A DNA stretch of 64,000 nucleotides from Atopsyche davidsoni (lineage: Eukaryota; Arthropoda; Insecta; Trichoptera; Hydrobiosidae). Positions 54,455 to 64,000 of the stretch are shown here, one piece after another; the stretch's first letter is position 1; each line of letters starts with the position of its first letter. Both the position numbers and the translations under genes were made by a program. Where the stretch lies: NCBI GenBank assembly GCA_022113835.1, contig JAILWY010000014.1, positions 12,273,501 through 12,337,500 on the forward strand, given 5' to 3'. The notes beneath the pieces were generated by a model that was not told the origin of the DNA, ran no database searches, and saw nothing but the letters and a program-made list of their open reading frames with translations.

Positions 54455-56347
54455 GACGTAGTATAAGAAATAGTAAGTAGGTGCAATATTAAAAAGGCTC
54501 GTAGGTGTCACTTTATTTCGTTCAATCTTAACATTTTTGATGAATCGGAACATAACACAAAACCGCATTAAATCCGAACTATCTACTAACGTGATACCAT
54601 TCCGGTGATCGAGCACCGTGATTAGATTCTGTTGACAGACAAGCGCCGAACACTATGTACAGGCGGACTACCGCCCGTGCTGGCGGAGCGCCCCTGACCT
54701 GCCTCGCCGGGGGCCCTGCGGCCGCTCGTGCCCACCCCTGACCGGCATTGTTATGCAGGAGATCTGTTTGATGTGAAGGGTTGGGGCTCCAGGCTCCGGG
54801 CCCGGCCTCCACCCCCGGGCAATCTGCTGTAACTCAGTTGCGATGGATGCCAAGCGTACCCCTGTAAAATATTTACGCTTCTTTTTCTGGAGCTCAATCA
54901 AAACTAAATACCTGATATGAAATATAATGTTCATGTTATTTTTAATTTATTGTGACGAAGTCCTCGCTGAGTGATTGATAATAAGTATAATAGTATTATT
55001 TAATTATTTTTTTTGTAACATAAACATAATTATAATATTTGTGAATATTCATTGTAAAACAAAGGGGAAAAAAAGTCCATGAAAAAAATATTTTTTACAT
55101 TTTAAAATTTATCGCACAAAGGTTTATAATATGTATGAGTTTACAATTGCTATATGCGAGATTTGTCAATAATTCGATTTCACTTCAACAAAAACTATTT
55201 ATACCTTACTTACAATTAGGTTTTATTATCACACCAATTTTGAATATATTTTTATTATATAAAACTTGTTAGATAAATCATACAATAATGCGTGTTTTCT
55301 GTGCTATTTTTATTATATTCACATTATTTGTATCACCTTATAATTCTACACGTATGATGACATTAGAGTGATATTAAATCATCCCTGGCAAACACGACAT
55401 ATTATCTTGACACACAATATCTCCTATGTCACTACTAGTATTTGTCTGTCGCTAGACAGAGTGGGCCGCACCCGTGTGCTTCCCCACAAGGGTGGTCGGG
55501 GAGGGCTGCAGGTCTGCCGGGGCTCACCCCACGGAGTCGGCGGAATTTACATAGTACGTGCGTGCCATAACCGATGTTTATTTTGTGATTGCTTAATAAC
55601 TTTATAGCATTATACGTTTTCTAATGCTATGGTTGTTTAATTTAGCATCTGCTTTATTGAATGCGGGTTCGGTGTTGCTTTTGAAATGCTTAGGTCACTA
55701 TAATCACGGACACATAACCTAAAAATATTTTTTTTTTCTATACATTGTTTACTTACATATTTGACAATAAAAGTATGATGCGACAGAATTTCTTGAATAT
55801 GGTTTTTATTGGTATGCTTTCTCGTAGATGTATTATTTTTTAAGCCTCCGAATATGCATATAGATGACTTAATTTATTTTTGTAATTCAAATGTAACAAA
55901 GTTGCTATTCATATTTTTATTTATAAAAGTATATAGTTTAGTTAAAATATTATACTCAATTTTTTCTTGAAATGATCGTAAATTTATTGAAAAATTATAT
56001 TCTATTTTAAAACATTGTCACGAATTTAACATATAACATTTTGTTCGGTCTTTTTATATCTATTGTTAAGTACATTGTTACTAAGATCTTATGGATATTC
56101 CTATTTTATTATTAAAATATAATTTTCAAATATGAATAGATTTAATCTTTCATTGTTTACATTGATGAGAACGAAGACTGAGGCACTGTGGTTAGACACG
56201 GATGATGTTGGAACCCTCGGGAGATCAACATGGAACCGGGAGAGGCCCTATTAGTCTACTTGTAATGTTTGCTCTGTATACCTTGTTGACGTTGCCCTCC
56301 GTCTGCACTGAATTCGTATTAAAATTAATTTTCTTTCTGAGCAAAAC

Positions 56348-56373
56348 GAAATCACAGCTCTAGCTGTGATTTC
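56348..56373. repeat. Perfect palindrome, 12 bp arms, 2 nt spacer
   Basis: GAAATCACAGCT, CT, AGCTGTGATTTC. It contains CAGCT words (part of an E-box CAGCTG-like site) and has mixed composition, so it is less likely to be chance than the AT-only palindromes. Confidence 0.9.
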
Positions 56374-57574
56374 ATTAGACAATTGAATGCTTGATTTTGG
56401 AAATGATATATTTGAAATTGAAATTCGTCGCCATAGCAACACAAAGTTCATAGTAACCAGTACAAAAAATTGACTTCAGTTATATAAGTATATTTCTTTC
56501 GTGACTTATAATATAAAAAAAATCCTGGAATGCTTGATATTGAATCTGTCTTATTCTATGTCTAGAGTTAAATTTAAATTGCACATTTACTTCTAAAGAC
56601 ATTAAGAGAAGATTGATGGTATTATACTCTATAGTGCCCATCGTGGAAAATGGGCTGCGATACCTCAGAAAATATACTTTACCCTAATTATATTGTATGA
56701 AAAACATTAATATTTACTCAAGCGCTACCAAAACGAGCCTCAGTCGGTGGGATGGCCCACTATTAACGAGTGTCTTTAATTAAGATTAAATCTGTAATTA
56801 TAGCCGGGGAGACGGGCCCGGGCCGGTATCACACACAGTCGCTACCCTTTCAGCCCTAAATAAATTATCCCGGCAGCCTGCCGTCTCCTCGGGCGCCGCG
56901 CGGGGAGGCCCCTCCTTGGCCTGTTTGTTCTAATTTGACGGCTCGGTGGCGCCGGCGCTCCGAGTGTTGCCTCGCTGCACGGCGAGCGATGCGCGCTTAA
57001 CGCCTCGCCTATTTATTATATCGTCAAATCTCCAATCGATTAGTGTTGATGATGGTAAACTGAATTCGTACGGGTTTAATAAACCCGCGATGTTCAAATA
57101 ACGCAAAGATAACCCATTTAGTTTTTACTTTGCTTAAAACAGATTTTAACTTTTTTAATAGTCAAATAAAAATAGTTTCAAAATTAAAATAGGATCGGCC
57201 GCGAGCCAAATGCGCTCATAGGAAAATGGAACTTGCAACATCTCATTTGAAAATCAGCCAACCATAGGAAATGTGCAACGGAAAAGTACAGATGATAGTC
57301 ATTTTTTTATAATAAAACACATATTTAGTTGTTCTCTATGTTAATTAAAATATTTTTGTCTTCTTTAAAATAAATTATCAAATAAAATAAATAATAACTT
57401 GAATGTGAATGAATAACCTTTCGAATATTAATTATTTTTCAAGTACAGATATTTTTTTAAATTCATTATTTTTTATGTATGTGTAGAACTATTTGTAATT
57501 TTAAACATTCTTTCTGTATGTTTTTCAGACACTTAAATAGTTGTCTGTGCGTAGAATTTTGGTTGTTGATATTT

Positions 57575-57611
57575 TAAATTTATTTATTCTTTTCTTTCTT
57601 TCCAGGTAAGT
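57575..57611 (+). promoter_or_regulatory. Ratchet point 2: acceptor fused to regenerated 5' splice site
   Basis: A GTTGAT branch-like word at about 57564 is followed by a T/C tract with only a few A residues, then TTTCCAG|GTAAGTG with the junction at 57605/57606. This is the best match in the window to the recursive splice site consensus. The regenerated donor GTAAGTG and the downstream donor GTAAGTTC look about equally strong. Confidence 0.6.
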
Positions 57612-57671
57612 GACAGCAATTTATTCCGCGAAACAGCGAATGCCACCCCTCCTGCAAATCGAAAAGTATTC
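57606..57671 (+). CDS. Candidate recursive-splice microexon 2 (66 nt, 22 codons)
   Basis: Seen: a long pyrimidine tract (TTATTCTTTTCTTTCTTTCCAG) ends at 57605. The block starts GTAAGTGAC and ends ...AAAAGTATTC before GTAAGTTC at 57672. It is 66 nt, a multiple of three, and open in frame 0: it starts VSDSNLFRET and ends PPANRKVF. Frame 2 meets TGA at once and frame 1 meets TAA, so only phase 0 can code. The start of the exon is a near-perfect 5' splice site (GTAAGTG), so AG|GTAAGT is a textbook ratchet point. It shares VSD at the start and NRK plus two residues at the end with the 16-codon block 24 kb upstream, which suggests the two are alternative or paralogous microexons of one gene. The flanking 400 bp on each side are plain AT-rich DNA, so the exon is not part of a longer frame. 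The host gene is not recognised. Confidence 0.55.
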
Positions 57672-58507
57672 GTAAGTTCTCAACTCTGTGTGAGTTCTCT
57701 AAATTTATAAAATACTTAAAACCTGTTTTTGTACAGTTTTGATTAGCTCAATATATGATGTTATTTTCGAAATCTCGTTTGTCTCAGCTATCTATTATAA
57801 ATATTTATATAAAATACTTACATTTTAACATCGTTTTTGATTCTACCCTCAAAATACTTTTATCGCTTCTGTCTCTAGCAAAAACGATATAATTTTATTA
57901 AATTAGTTTCAAATAAATTGAATAAAAAATCACAGTTGTCTAAAATTGTAAGCTTTGGAAATTGTGCCCTAAATATAAGTAAAAACGTTTCAACACTACT
58001 TCGGTGAATACTTGGTGGTTGTTAATCTTTAATAAGTTACAGTTCACGTTACAGTTGTAATATATACTTTTATCGAATCGTCATAGCAAAATACGCGATA
58101 GTGCTCGATCCGGGCGGCAGCGCAGCCGGCACGGCCGCGAGCCAGCAAACGCTGCTTAAGGCGAGAATAAACAGCGGGAACGGTCTCTTCTTAACGAGAT
58201 TTTATTCGCCAACCTTTTCAGAGCGGTCCCACTGCGAGGGAGGGTGCGCCCACTTAACCGGGAAGAATTTCATTAAAGGAAAAGTGGCGGCCCGGCGGGT
58301 CGTGCATCCTCGACAATGTGCTCCGTCGCCTGCCGGGGCGTGCGAGGCTCCCGCTCGCCGCCGCTGATTTTGTTCGATAAGAGTTATATTAGAACTGCAG
58401 CTGTCCCCTCGGAGCGAAAATGGTCACGTGACCCGATTTAAAATCAGATATCTCAACATCCACTCTGTATTCCTTGTAACATCACACGTTTAGTGTTTTA
58501 TTATATA

Positions 58508-58580
58508 TTGATTCCATCCATGTGTATCTATCAATTCTATCTACATCAATTGATTCCATTCATTTATATCTACATCAGTT
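58508..58580. repeat. Imperfect tandem repeat of TTGATTCCAT...TATCTACATCA units
   Basis: TTGATTCCATCCATGTGTAT at 58508 recurs at 58549 as TTGATTCCATTCATTTATAT. TATCTACATCA follows in both, and one further partial unit sits between them. Confidence 0.7.
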
Positions 58581-59031
58581 GAGATTTGCCCGGCAGCCGT
58601 TGAATTGTACTAGCGAACCCCTCAATTTACAATTTTAGTTTGAAAAACCTCGATGTGCTCACTGAACGATTTCCCTTGGTTGGAATTCTTGTATTTATTG
58701 CAAATCTTAAAATGCGTTACTCAGAGATTGATTACAAAAATCTGCTAAGGTGTTGTAACCTCATTACGTTTTAATATTACAACCACGAACAGCCTTGTTT
58801 GATTAAAGGAGCTAATAGGGACATTCCACACAAACGAAATCAACAAACTACCGGAGTGTTTGCCGACAGCACACACTGAAGCCTCGCACGTAACAAGTGC
58901 CGATACATTACCCGAGTACTAACGAGGCTTATTTACCTCGTATCACGACTAATCAGGCGAATCTCCGCAGTGAGGACTCGCACAATATTCCATAATCAAT
59001 CACGGAATCAGCGCTCCGCACGGCGGGGCCC

Positions 59032-59070
59032 GCGCCCCCGCCCCGCGCCCCCGCCCCGCGCCCCCGCCCC
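59032..59070. repeat. GC-rich tandem array, three 13 bp units
   Basis: GCGCCCCCGCCCC three times without a mismatch, within the island 58850-59130. CCCCGCCCC is an Sp/KLF-type word. Confidence 0.95.
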
Positions 59071-59604
59071 GGGCCTCCCCCGGCGGCTTATCGGCGCCCC
59101 GGGCGTGTCCCCGCGCTGGGTGATGAGCGATTGTTGCTAGCGTGTAGATGCAAATGTACATCAGATTGTATACGAAATTGAAGGATGTACTCTATCCAGT
59201 TGGGGTACCCAATTCAATATCCAGCTGAGCTATTTGAAGCTGATTTCATTTTCAGTATTATATTTATGGCACTTCAAATATATTTACCCTAAATTATTCA
59301 AATCAGTTTTTTAGAAATTATTAAGATCAATATACTTTTGGGCTTTGCTTGTAAAAAAATATTACAGCTAGTAATATTTTAGGTTTATTAGATAATTGTA
59401 TTTATTGTATTCAATTTTTAAAATACATTTTGGTTAATGATATAGTTTATCGGAATCTTCATTTTAAAAAATATATATTAGTGGTTCCGTTTTAATAGTA
59501 ACAGTTTGTTATATTTATTTAAAATATTTAAGTGTTCTCGGCGTCATTGTTTAACATAGCTTCATTTTTAAATCAACTTCACCGTTAAAACATGTATAAT
59601 TAGT

Positions 59605-59630
59605 TTAGCAGCGGACATTATCGCTGCTAA
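59605..59630. repeat. Inverted repeat, 9 bp arms, 8 nt loop
   Basis: TTAGCAGCG at 59605-59613 and CGCTGCTAA at 59622-59630, a perfect match, just upstream of a GC-rich island. Confidence 0.8.
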
Positions 59631-59660
59631 CATAAACCTAAATTAAAACTAAACAACCCG

Positions 59661-59687
59661 GCGCCCGCCACCCAGCGCCCGCCACCC
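59661..59687. repeat. Direct repeat GCGCCCGCCACCC x2
   Basis: Two perfect 13 bp copies separated by one A, followed by a partial third copy (GCCACCCC). Confidence 0.85.
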
Positions 59688-60023
59688 GCCACCCCAGCCG
59701 ACCGGCGATGTGGGTCAGAGCGTTATTTGCATTCGTTAACCGCAGTTTATATCAAGTCCGTGCGCGGCTACAATGTGTTTGACTACGAATTTGCGTAGCG
59801 TACGTGGTCGGGTTGACCGCTCTTTTGGATATAGATCTGTTGCGGTTTCCCGTGTTAGTTCAAGCGCTTATTTGCCATAGTTTTATCATTGTCTATTTGT
59901 TATTTTTTAAACATTATGCTTAAATTCAATAAAGCGTGTTCAGATCGCCACGGATTTCCTTTTAATAATTTTATTAAAATAAATAATTTTATGGTATTTC
60001 CGCTTTGTATTTTTTGCCGCACT

Positions 60024-60107
60024 TAGTTTCGCCAACATGCTAAATTGGTATCTTCCAGCAAAGTTTACTCTACTTGAAGATGCCGACTTAGCATGTTAGC
60101 GAAACTA
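60024..60107 (+). repeat. Long hairpin, possible distant member of the foldback family
   Basis: 32 nt arms at 60024-60055 and 60076-60107 pair at 28 of 32 positions with two further G-U pairs when transcribed from the + strand; the loop is 20 nt. The outer arm words GTTTCGCCAACATGC and GCATGTTAGCGAAAC resemble the core of the foldback family (GGCGAAACCGGTC). A microRNA-like precursor shape is possible, but the repeat-family likeness makes a transposon relic more likely. Confidence 0.5.
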
Positions 60108-63100
60108 GTCGCGTCAGAAAATAATAATTGAGAATTTCATTAAATATTTATTATAATTAAAATATTTCAATAAAGTTTTTTTTACATCATAATTTTTAAT
60201 ATTGAAGATATTCTATTTCTTAGTTGACGTTGACTAGATCTGTCCACTATGAAAAGCATTCAATATTTATTTTATACCTTTATTGATTTCATTCAATTCA
60301 AAATTTACTATAAATAAAGAAAATTTAAAGGTTAATCATGCGGTTATAGATGAAAGCATGTCTATTCTCTCGGGTAGTCAAAGAATTTCTATGAGCCTTT
60401 TTCTAAATACATTTAGGCTGACATTTAGATAACCTTAAAGGTTTACTAAATATGCCGTGAGGGTATTATAAGTTCAAACATTTAATTTTTTATTAGTGGA
60501 ATGATTTTGTAAGATTATCGGTAATAATATTTTTAATGAAGGTCCCATTTGGTAATTTGCACCAAACTTGTACCGATCGAATAAAGATTTTGAAAGTTTT
60601 CTTGTTATTGTGTCAGTTAAATAGAGCATTAGTCCGTCGCTTTATATTTTTGATCTAGATAGTTTTATGGAATGTTTCTAACCTTTGCACGTACATAAAT
60701 CTATATGATCGGTATCATTAGAATCCTTCGAATGATACCGAATAACCGTTTCCCTGTTCTACAGTTCTCCTTAGGACCCATTCAACCGTGGCAACTCGGG
60801 TCATTCATTGGCTAAAGGACATTTCCATTGGCATTGAGCGATTTTAAAAAGTTCTAAAAAGTTATTAATATACGTTCAATAGTGGATTGAATAAGGTTAG
60901 CCTATCTTTACTTTTGAGCATTTGTGATTTATGCTGGTCAAACGCTTGATGTAGCTCGCGGCAAAACAGAGAGCTGTTTCTCTTGTTTGATCCCTTTCTT
61001 GTATTTGAGTTTCTGGGGCCTTGTATAAGCAGTCGGATATATAATATGTAATAACGTTGTACAATATCATCGGTACATTCCGGTATCTTTGTCGAAATTA
61101 ATATTTATTTGACCCAATAGGTCTTAATCTTTCAAAACAATAAACGTTTCCAATAGAGCTCAGTTCAAAATCAAACCTATTATCATTACACATTAAACCG
61201 TCATAATATAACCCTTTCATGGTCGACACGGTCCGCAGCCTAACCCTTCGGGGACCCGTCCAACATAAATAACAGCGGGGTGAGAAATGTTATCCCCGAA
61301 ATTACCCCTCACGGCCAAAGCCCATAACCACCCTCTTAGGCGGCTCTTTGTGGCGAGACTGAGCCTCTGCCGGGCCCGGCTTTCCGACGATTCGCTTTTC
61401 TACGCAAAGGGGAATCGATAATGAATTTTAAATTTTTATTTTAAAAATTTGATTTTTGCAAAGTATTGAATGGGAATTATTGCCAATTGCTTAAAAATAT
61501 ACAGCAAATTAAAAAGTATTTATTTCTTGTTTTCAATTCTCAGTGAAAATGAAATAATTTATTATTTATGTAACTAAATTAATGTAAAATAATTTGCGCA
61601 TAAACACTTCAATTAAGTGAAATATTATTTCTATTGTTTTAAATATATAAATATTTTTTCTATAAGTTCTATTCGATTTTCGACCATTTTAAAGAATTAT
61701 TTAAAGATGTTAAAAATGTGACTCCCGCTTACTTATTTTTTAGAAAATCTGTAAGTCCTTGAACACGTAACACGCATTTGCAGAGTTTTAGTTAATATTG
61801 GGCGGTTGAATGAAACGCGATGTGAAGAAGATTACAGTTTCTTTATTTTTATAGAATTATAGTTTTAATTAATTTCATTTGTGTCTAATGCAATTTTTTT
61901 ACACAGGTAATCTAGCTGAGCATTCACAGAATTTTAATTATGTATATTTTTATCGTTATCATGTTGTATTGCTATGTTTTAGGTAATACATCTGAAATTG
62001 AAAATAAAATGGTATTGAAATTACAAAATCATTGATCAGTTGTGTAATGGTAAAATCGCTGCAAGTTCACACATTACCCTCCCATCGGACGGTGGTCCAG
62101 GGCGGGCCTAAGCCGCGCGGATCCCCGCCTATCCCGCCTGATCTCCTTCATCTCTCTCTGCGGCTATTTCGGTCCGATCCGCCTATTTATATCCGCGCTC
62201 GGCCCGCTCCATGGGCGGAATGCGGAAAGGCAACCAGCCCGCCGACCCACCGCGCGCGAGGTGCCTTTTTGCGAAGCTTTTTATCTTGTTTGTTTTCATG
62301 AGAGCATATTATATTTAAAACCTAAAAATCTTTTGTAAGTAAATTTGCTGCTATTTGTGAATTTAACTCTGCATCGAAGAGTTATTTGATAAAAAAATAT
62401 TATGATAAGTCTAATAAAACATGTGAGTAAAACAAGGATACAGTTATTTGGTTTCGAATCTCTTCTATCTTTGTTTTTGCTGCTTGCTTACTACTGGAAA
62501 CCCTATCCGTTATTAAATTTTGTCATGCAATAATATATTCTCCTAATGGATTTTAAGTAAGTATAAAAATTTCCATAATATATTATCATGATCTCTCTAT
62601 CGTAATGGTAGCATTATCTTTTTTGTAATACACATTAAATCACAACGAAAAAATGTAGATGGCTCTATTTCGGCAAACGACGTGCCCAGCGAAATTTTGA
62701 AATTGTCAAGCTTTTTAAATTTTATATAGCAATTTTTTAAAAGATAATGTGTTTAAAAAATATATTATTCCTTTTGCTAATGTAAATTCTATTTGAATAT
62801 TATTGCCTTTTAAAATATTAAAGCATATTCTCATCGCTCTTTTGTCTGCTATTTGAATTTCATAAGGCCAGAGTTATGAAAAAACTTGGGTGTAAACAGA
62901 ATAACAACTTCATAATATTTTATTTTTATTACAAGATTTTCTCGTCTAACTTATGTCGCGACAACACTGAAAAAGCCATAAACAGCGCGGATAAAACACT
63001 TACGAGGTGTCAGATCTTACTTTGCGAAACATTTACAAAACTTTAAAAAAATAAAATGGAAATTTATACTACAAAACAAAAACTTTTACAATGTATTAAT

Positions 63101-63593
63101 AACGAGTCTAAAAAGGTATCTAAACTCTTTTTGATATTCTTATTTTTTACAAAATCTCAGGCTAACGGCTGTTAATTACTTTTAGTGTCACAAAGTCCAT
63201 TTTAAAATTAAAAGCCAGCCCAGAAAGATTATTCAATGGAAATCCCCTAAGTTGGCTCATAGTTTTCTCAGCTCATTACCCAACTTTCTAACTTAACAAA
63301 TCACTTCACAAATTCTGACAAGACCCGCCCGCCCCGCCCCCGCCCCCGCCCTGCCGCCCCCCCGCGCGGAGCTTTTTGCCGCCCCGGGTCTCGTTTAAAA
63401 TTTAAACAGTCTGTGATCCCCCGCCCGCGCCGCTTCGGGCAACAATAAATCAAAGAGAGAGAGGCAACGAGGACGCTTTATACACGGGGAGAATTTCGCG
63501 TGTCGGCGAAAATGCTCAAATAAACGTATTGAAATTTATGTACGCCAAGTTTGCTGTTATCAAATATGCTTGTTATAATATCATCTCTGCTCA
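60108..63593. other. Noncoding: AT-rich with islands near the end
   Basis: Islands at 61200-61400, 62070-62280 and 63290-63500; the last contains a C-rich run of GCCCC words at 63325-63365. Splice-like AG|GTAAT sites occur at 61906/61907 and 61982/61983. The rest is AT-rich. Confidence 0.5.
60709..60741. repeat. Inverted repeat, 11 bp arms, 11 nt loop
   Basis: TCGGTATCATT at 60709-60719 and AATGATACCGA at 60731-60741, a perfect match. Confidence 0.85.
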
Positions 63594-63629
63594 CTCTCTC
63601 TCTCTCTCTCTCTTTCTCTTCTCTCTCTC
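63594..63629. repeat. (CT)n tract, GAGA-type
   Basis: CT run of 36 bp with two breaks (TTT at 63612, TT at 63619). On the minus strand it is GAGAG repeated, the binding word of insect GAGA factor. A second GAGAGAGAG lies at about 63455 on the + strand, and a very GC-rich island lies just upstream. Confidence 0.9.
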
Positions 63630-64000
63630 GTTCTCACGTAGCTGGCAGATTGTTTTTGTAGATTTTGTAATTAACTGGATGAGTACACGACTCGAGGCGA
63701 GAAAATAAAACAAGCAAATTTTATTTAATAAAATACGCATAATATTTTAGATAAAAATAAAGTAGATTTGACTGTTGATTTTTAATACAGAATCACTGAA
63801 GCTATATACATTTTAAATTAAAAAGATTAAAAAAATAATTATTGGTGTCATTTTAATCTAAGCCTACTTTTGGCTTAGTATCTAAAATTATTTAAGATTC
63901 GTTTACACTGTCCTTATAATCAGGTGTAAAATTTAAACATCAATGTATTTTTTGTTTTTTGTTGTTGAGTTTTTGAGCAAGAAAAAAATACTCCTCCAGC
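63630..64000. other. AT-rich window end
   Basis: No gene, repeat or island recognised after the CT tract. Confidence 0.5.

Larger units (their letters stand above)
50906..57574. other. Noncoding region upstream of ratchet point 2
   Basis: Islands at 51210-51370, 51650-52200 (the longest), 52550-52750, 53400-53600, 54580-54870, 55450-55570 and 56750-57020. The 550 bp before microexon 2 are AT-rich. Confidence 0.5.
57672..60023. other. Noncoding downstream of microexon 2
   Basis: Begins with donor GTAAGTTC. Islands at 58090-58440, 58850-59130 and 59640-59850, the last two with GC tandem repeats. Confidence 0.5.

Noticed and set aside
33599..57671. Assigning the microexons to Ubx, the best-known recursive-splice gene.
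   Set aside because: The fly Ubx microexons are 51 nt and read in another phase (xGT AAG). In that phase the second block here hits a stop at once, and the residues do not match.
60024..60741. Known microRNAs in the hairpins.
   Set aside because: I compared them by eye with common conserved insect microRNAs (let-7, miR-1, miR-9, miR-10, bantam, miR-279 and others) and found no mature sequence match.
1..64000. POU octamers ATTTGCAT/ATGCAAAT at about 4343, 7157, 16481, 24376, 27702, 39383, 59148 and 59725.
   Set aside because: At this AT content, I roughly expect four or five by chance on both strands, so eight is not a convincing excess. Only the one at 7157, inside an island, is mentioned.
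1..64000. tRNA, rRNA or CRISPR arrays.
   Set aside because: No A/B-box pair with a cloverleaf, no rRNA core words and no spaced direct repeats were seen.

Overview
This is a 64 kb stretch of AT-rich eukaryotic DNA. It has no prokaryotic gene layout and no long open reading frame: the longest ATG-initiated frame is 173 codons and resembles nothing I know. The AT-rich background, a mariner transposon relic, a MITE-like foldback family, (AT)n microsatellites and splice-site-flanked microexons all suggest an insect. A lepidopteran is my best guess, but it is inference from general composition and I cannot identify the species or the locus.

The most informative features are two short, splice-flanked, in-frame blocks on the + strand, at 33599-33646 (48 nt) and 57606-57671 (66 nt). 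Each follows a strong polypyrimidine tract and CAG, begins with GTAAG(C/T)GAC so that the acceptor regenerates a 5' splice site (AG|GTAAG, a ratchet point), and ends at a consensus GTAAGT donor. Both are open only as VSD...NRKx(H/F) in their shared phase. I read them as recursive-splice microexons. If so, most or all of the window lies inside very long introns of one + strand gene whose main exons are outside it.

The rest of the window is a chain of roughly 45 to 50 GC-rich, CpG-containing islands of 100-500 bp, set about every 1-2 kb in AT-rich DNA (examples: 170-440, 4590-4930, 7080-7320, 10400-10620, 22960-23640, 34430-34960, 36700-36900, 51650-52200, 56750-57020, 58090-58440, 63290-63500). 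Many carry homeodomain-, POU-, forkhead- or GAGA-like words next to the GC-rich core. This fits a cis-regulatory landscape of a developmental regulator, although conservation cannot be tested here. One island pair (23002-23062 and 23558-23618) is a gap-free 61 bp duplication at about 79% identity.

Repeats: a mariner-family element with an internally deleted transposase on the minus strand (about 31102-31640); at least five decayed members of a foldback/MITE family (about 4073-4181, 19658-19851, 39478-39600, 42820-42932, 50771-50905) plus a possible relative at 60024-60107; AT, GT and CT microsatellites; GC-rich 8 bp and 13 bp tandem arrays; and several perfect palindromes. I saw no tRNA, rRNA, known microRNA or CRISPR array.
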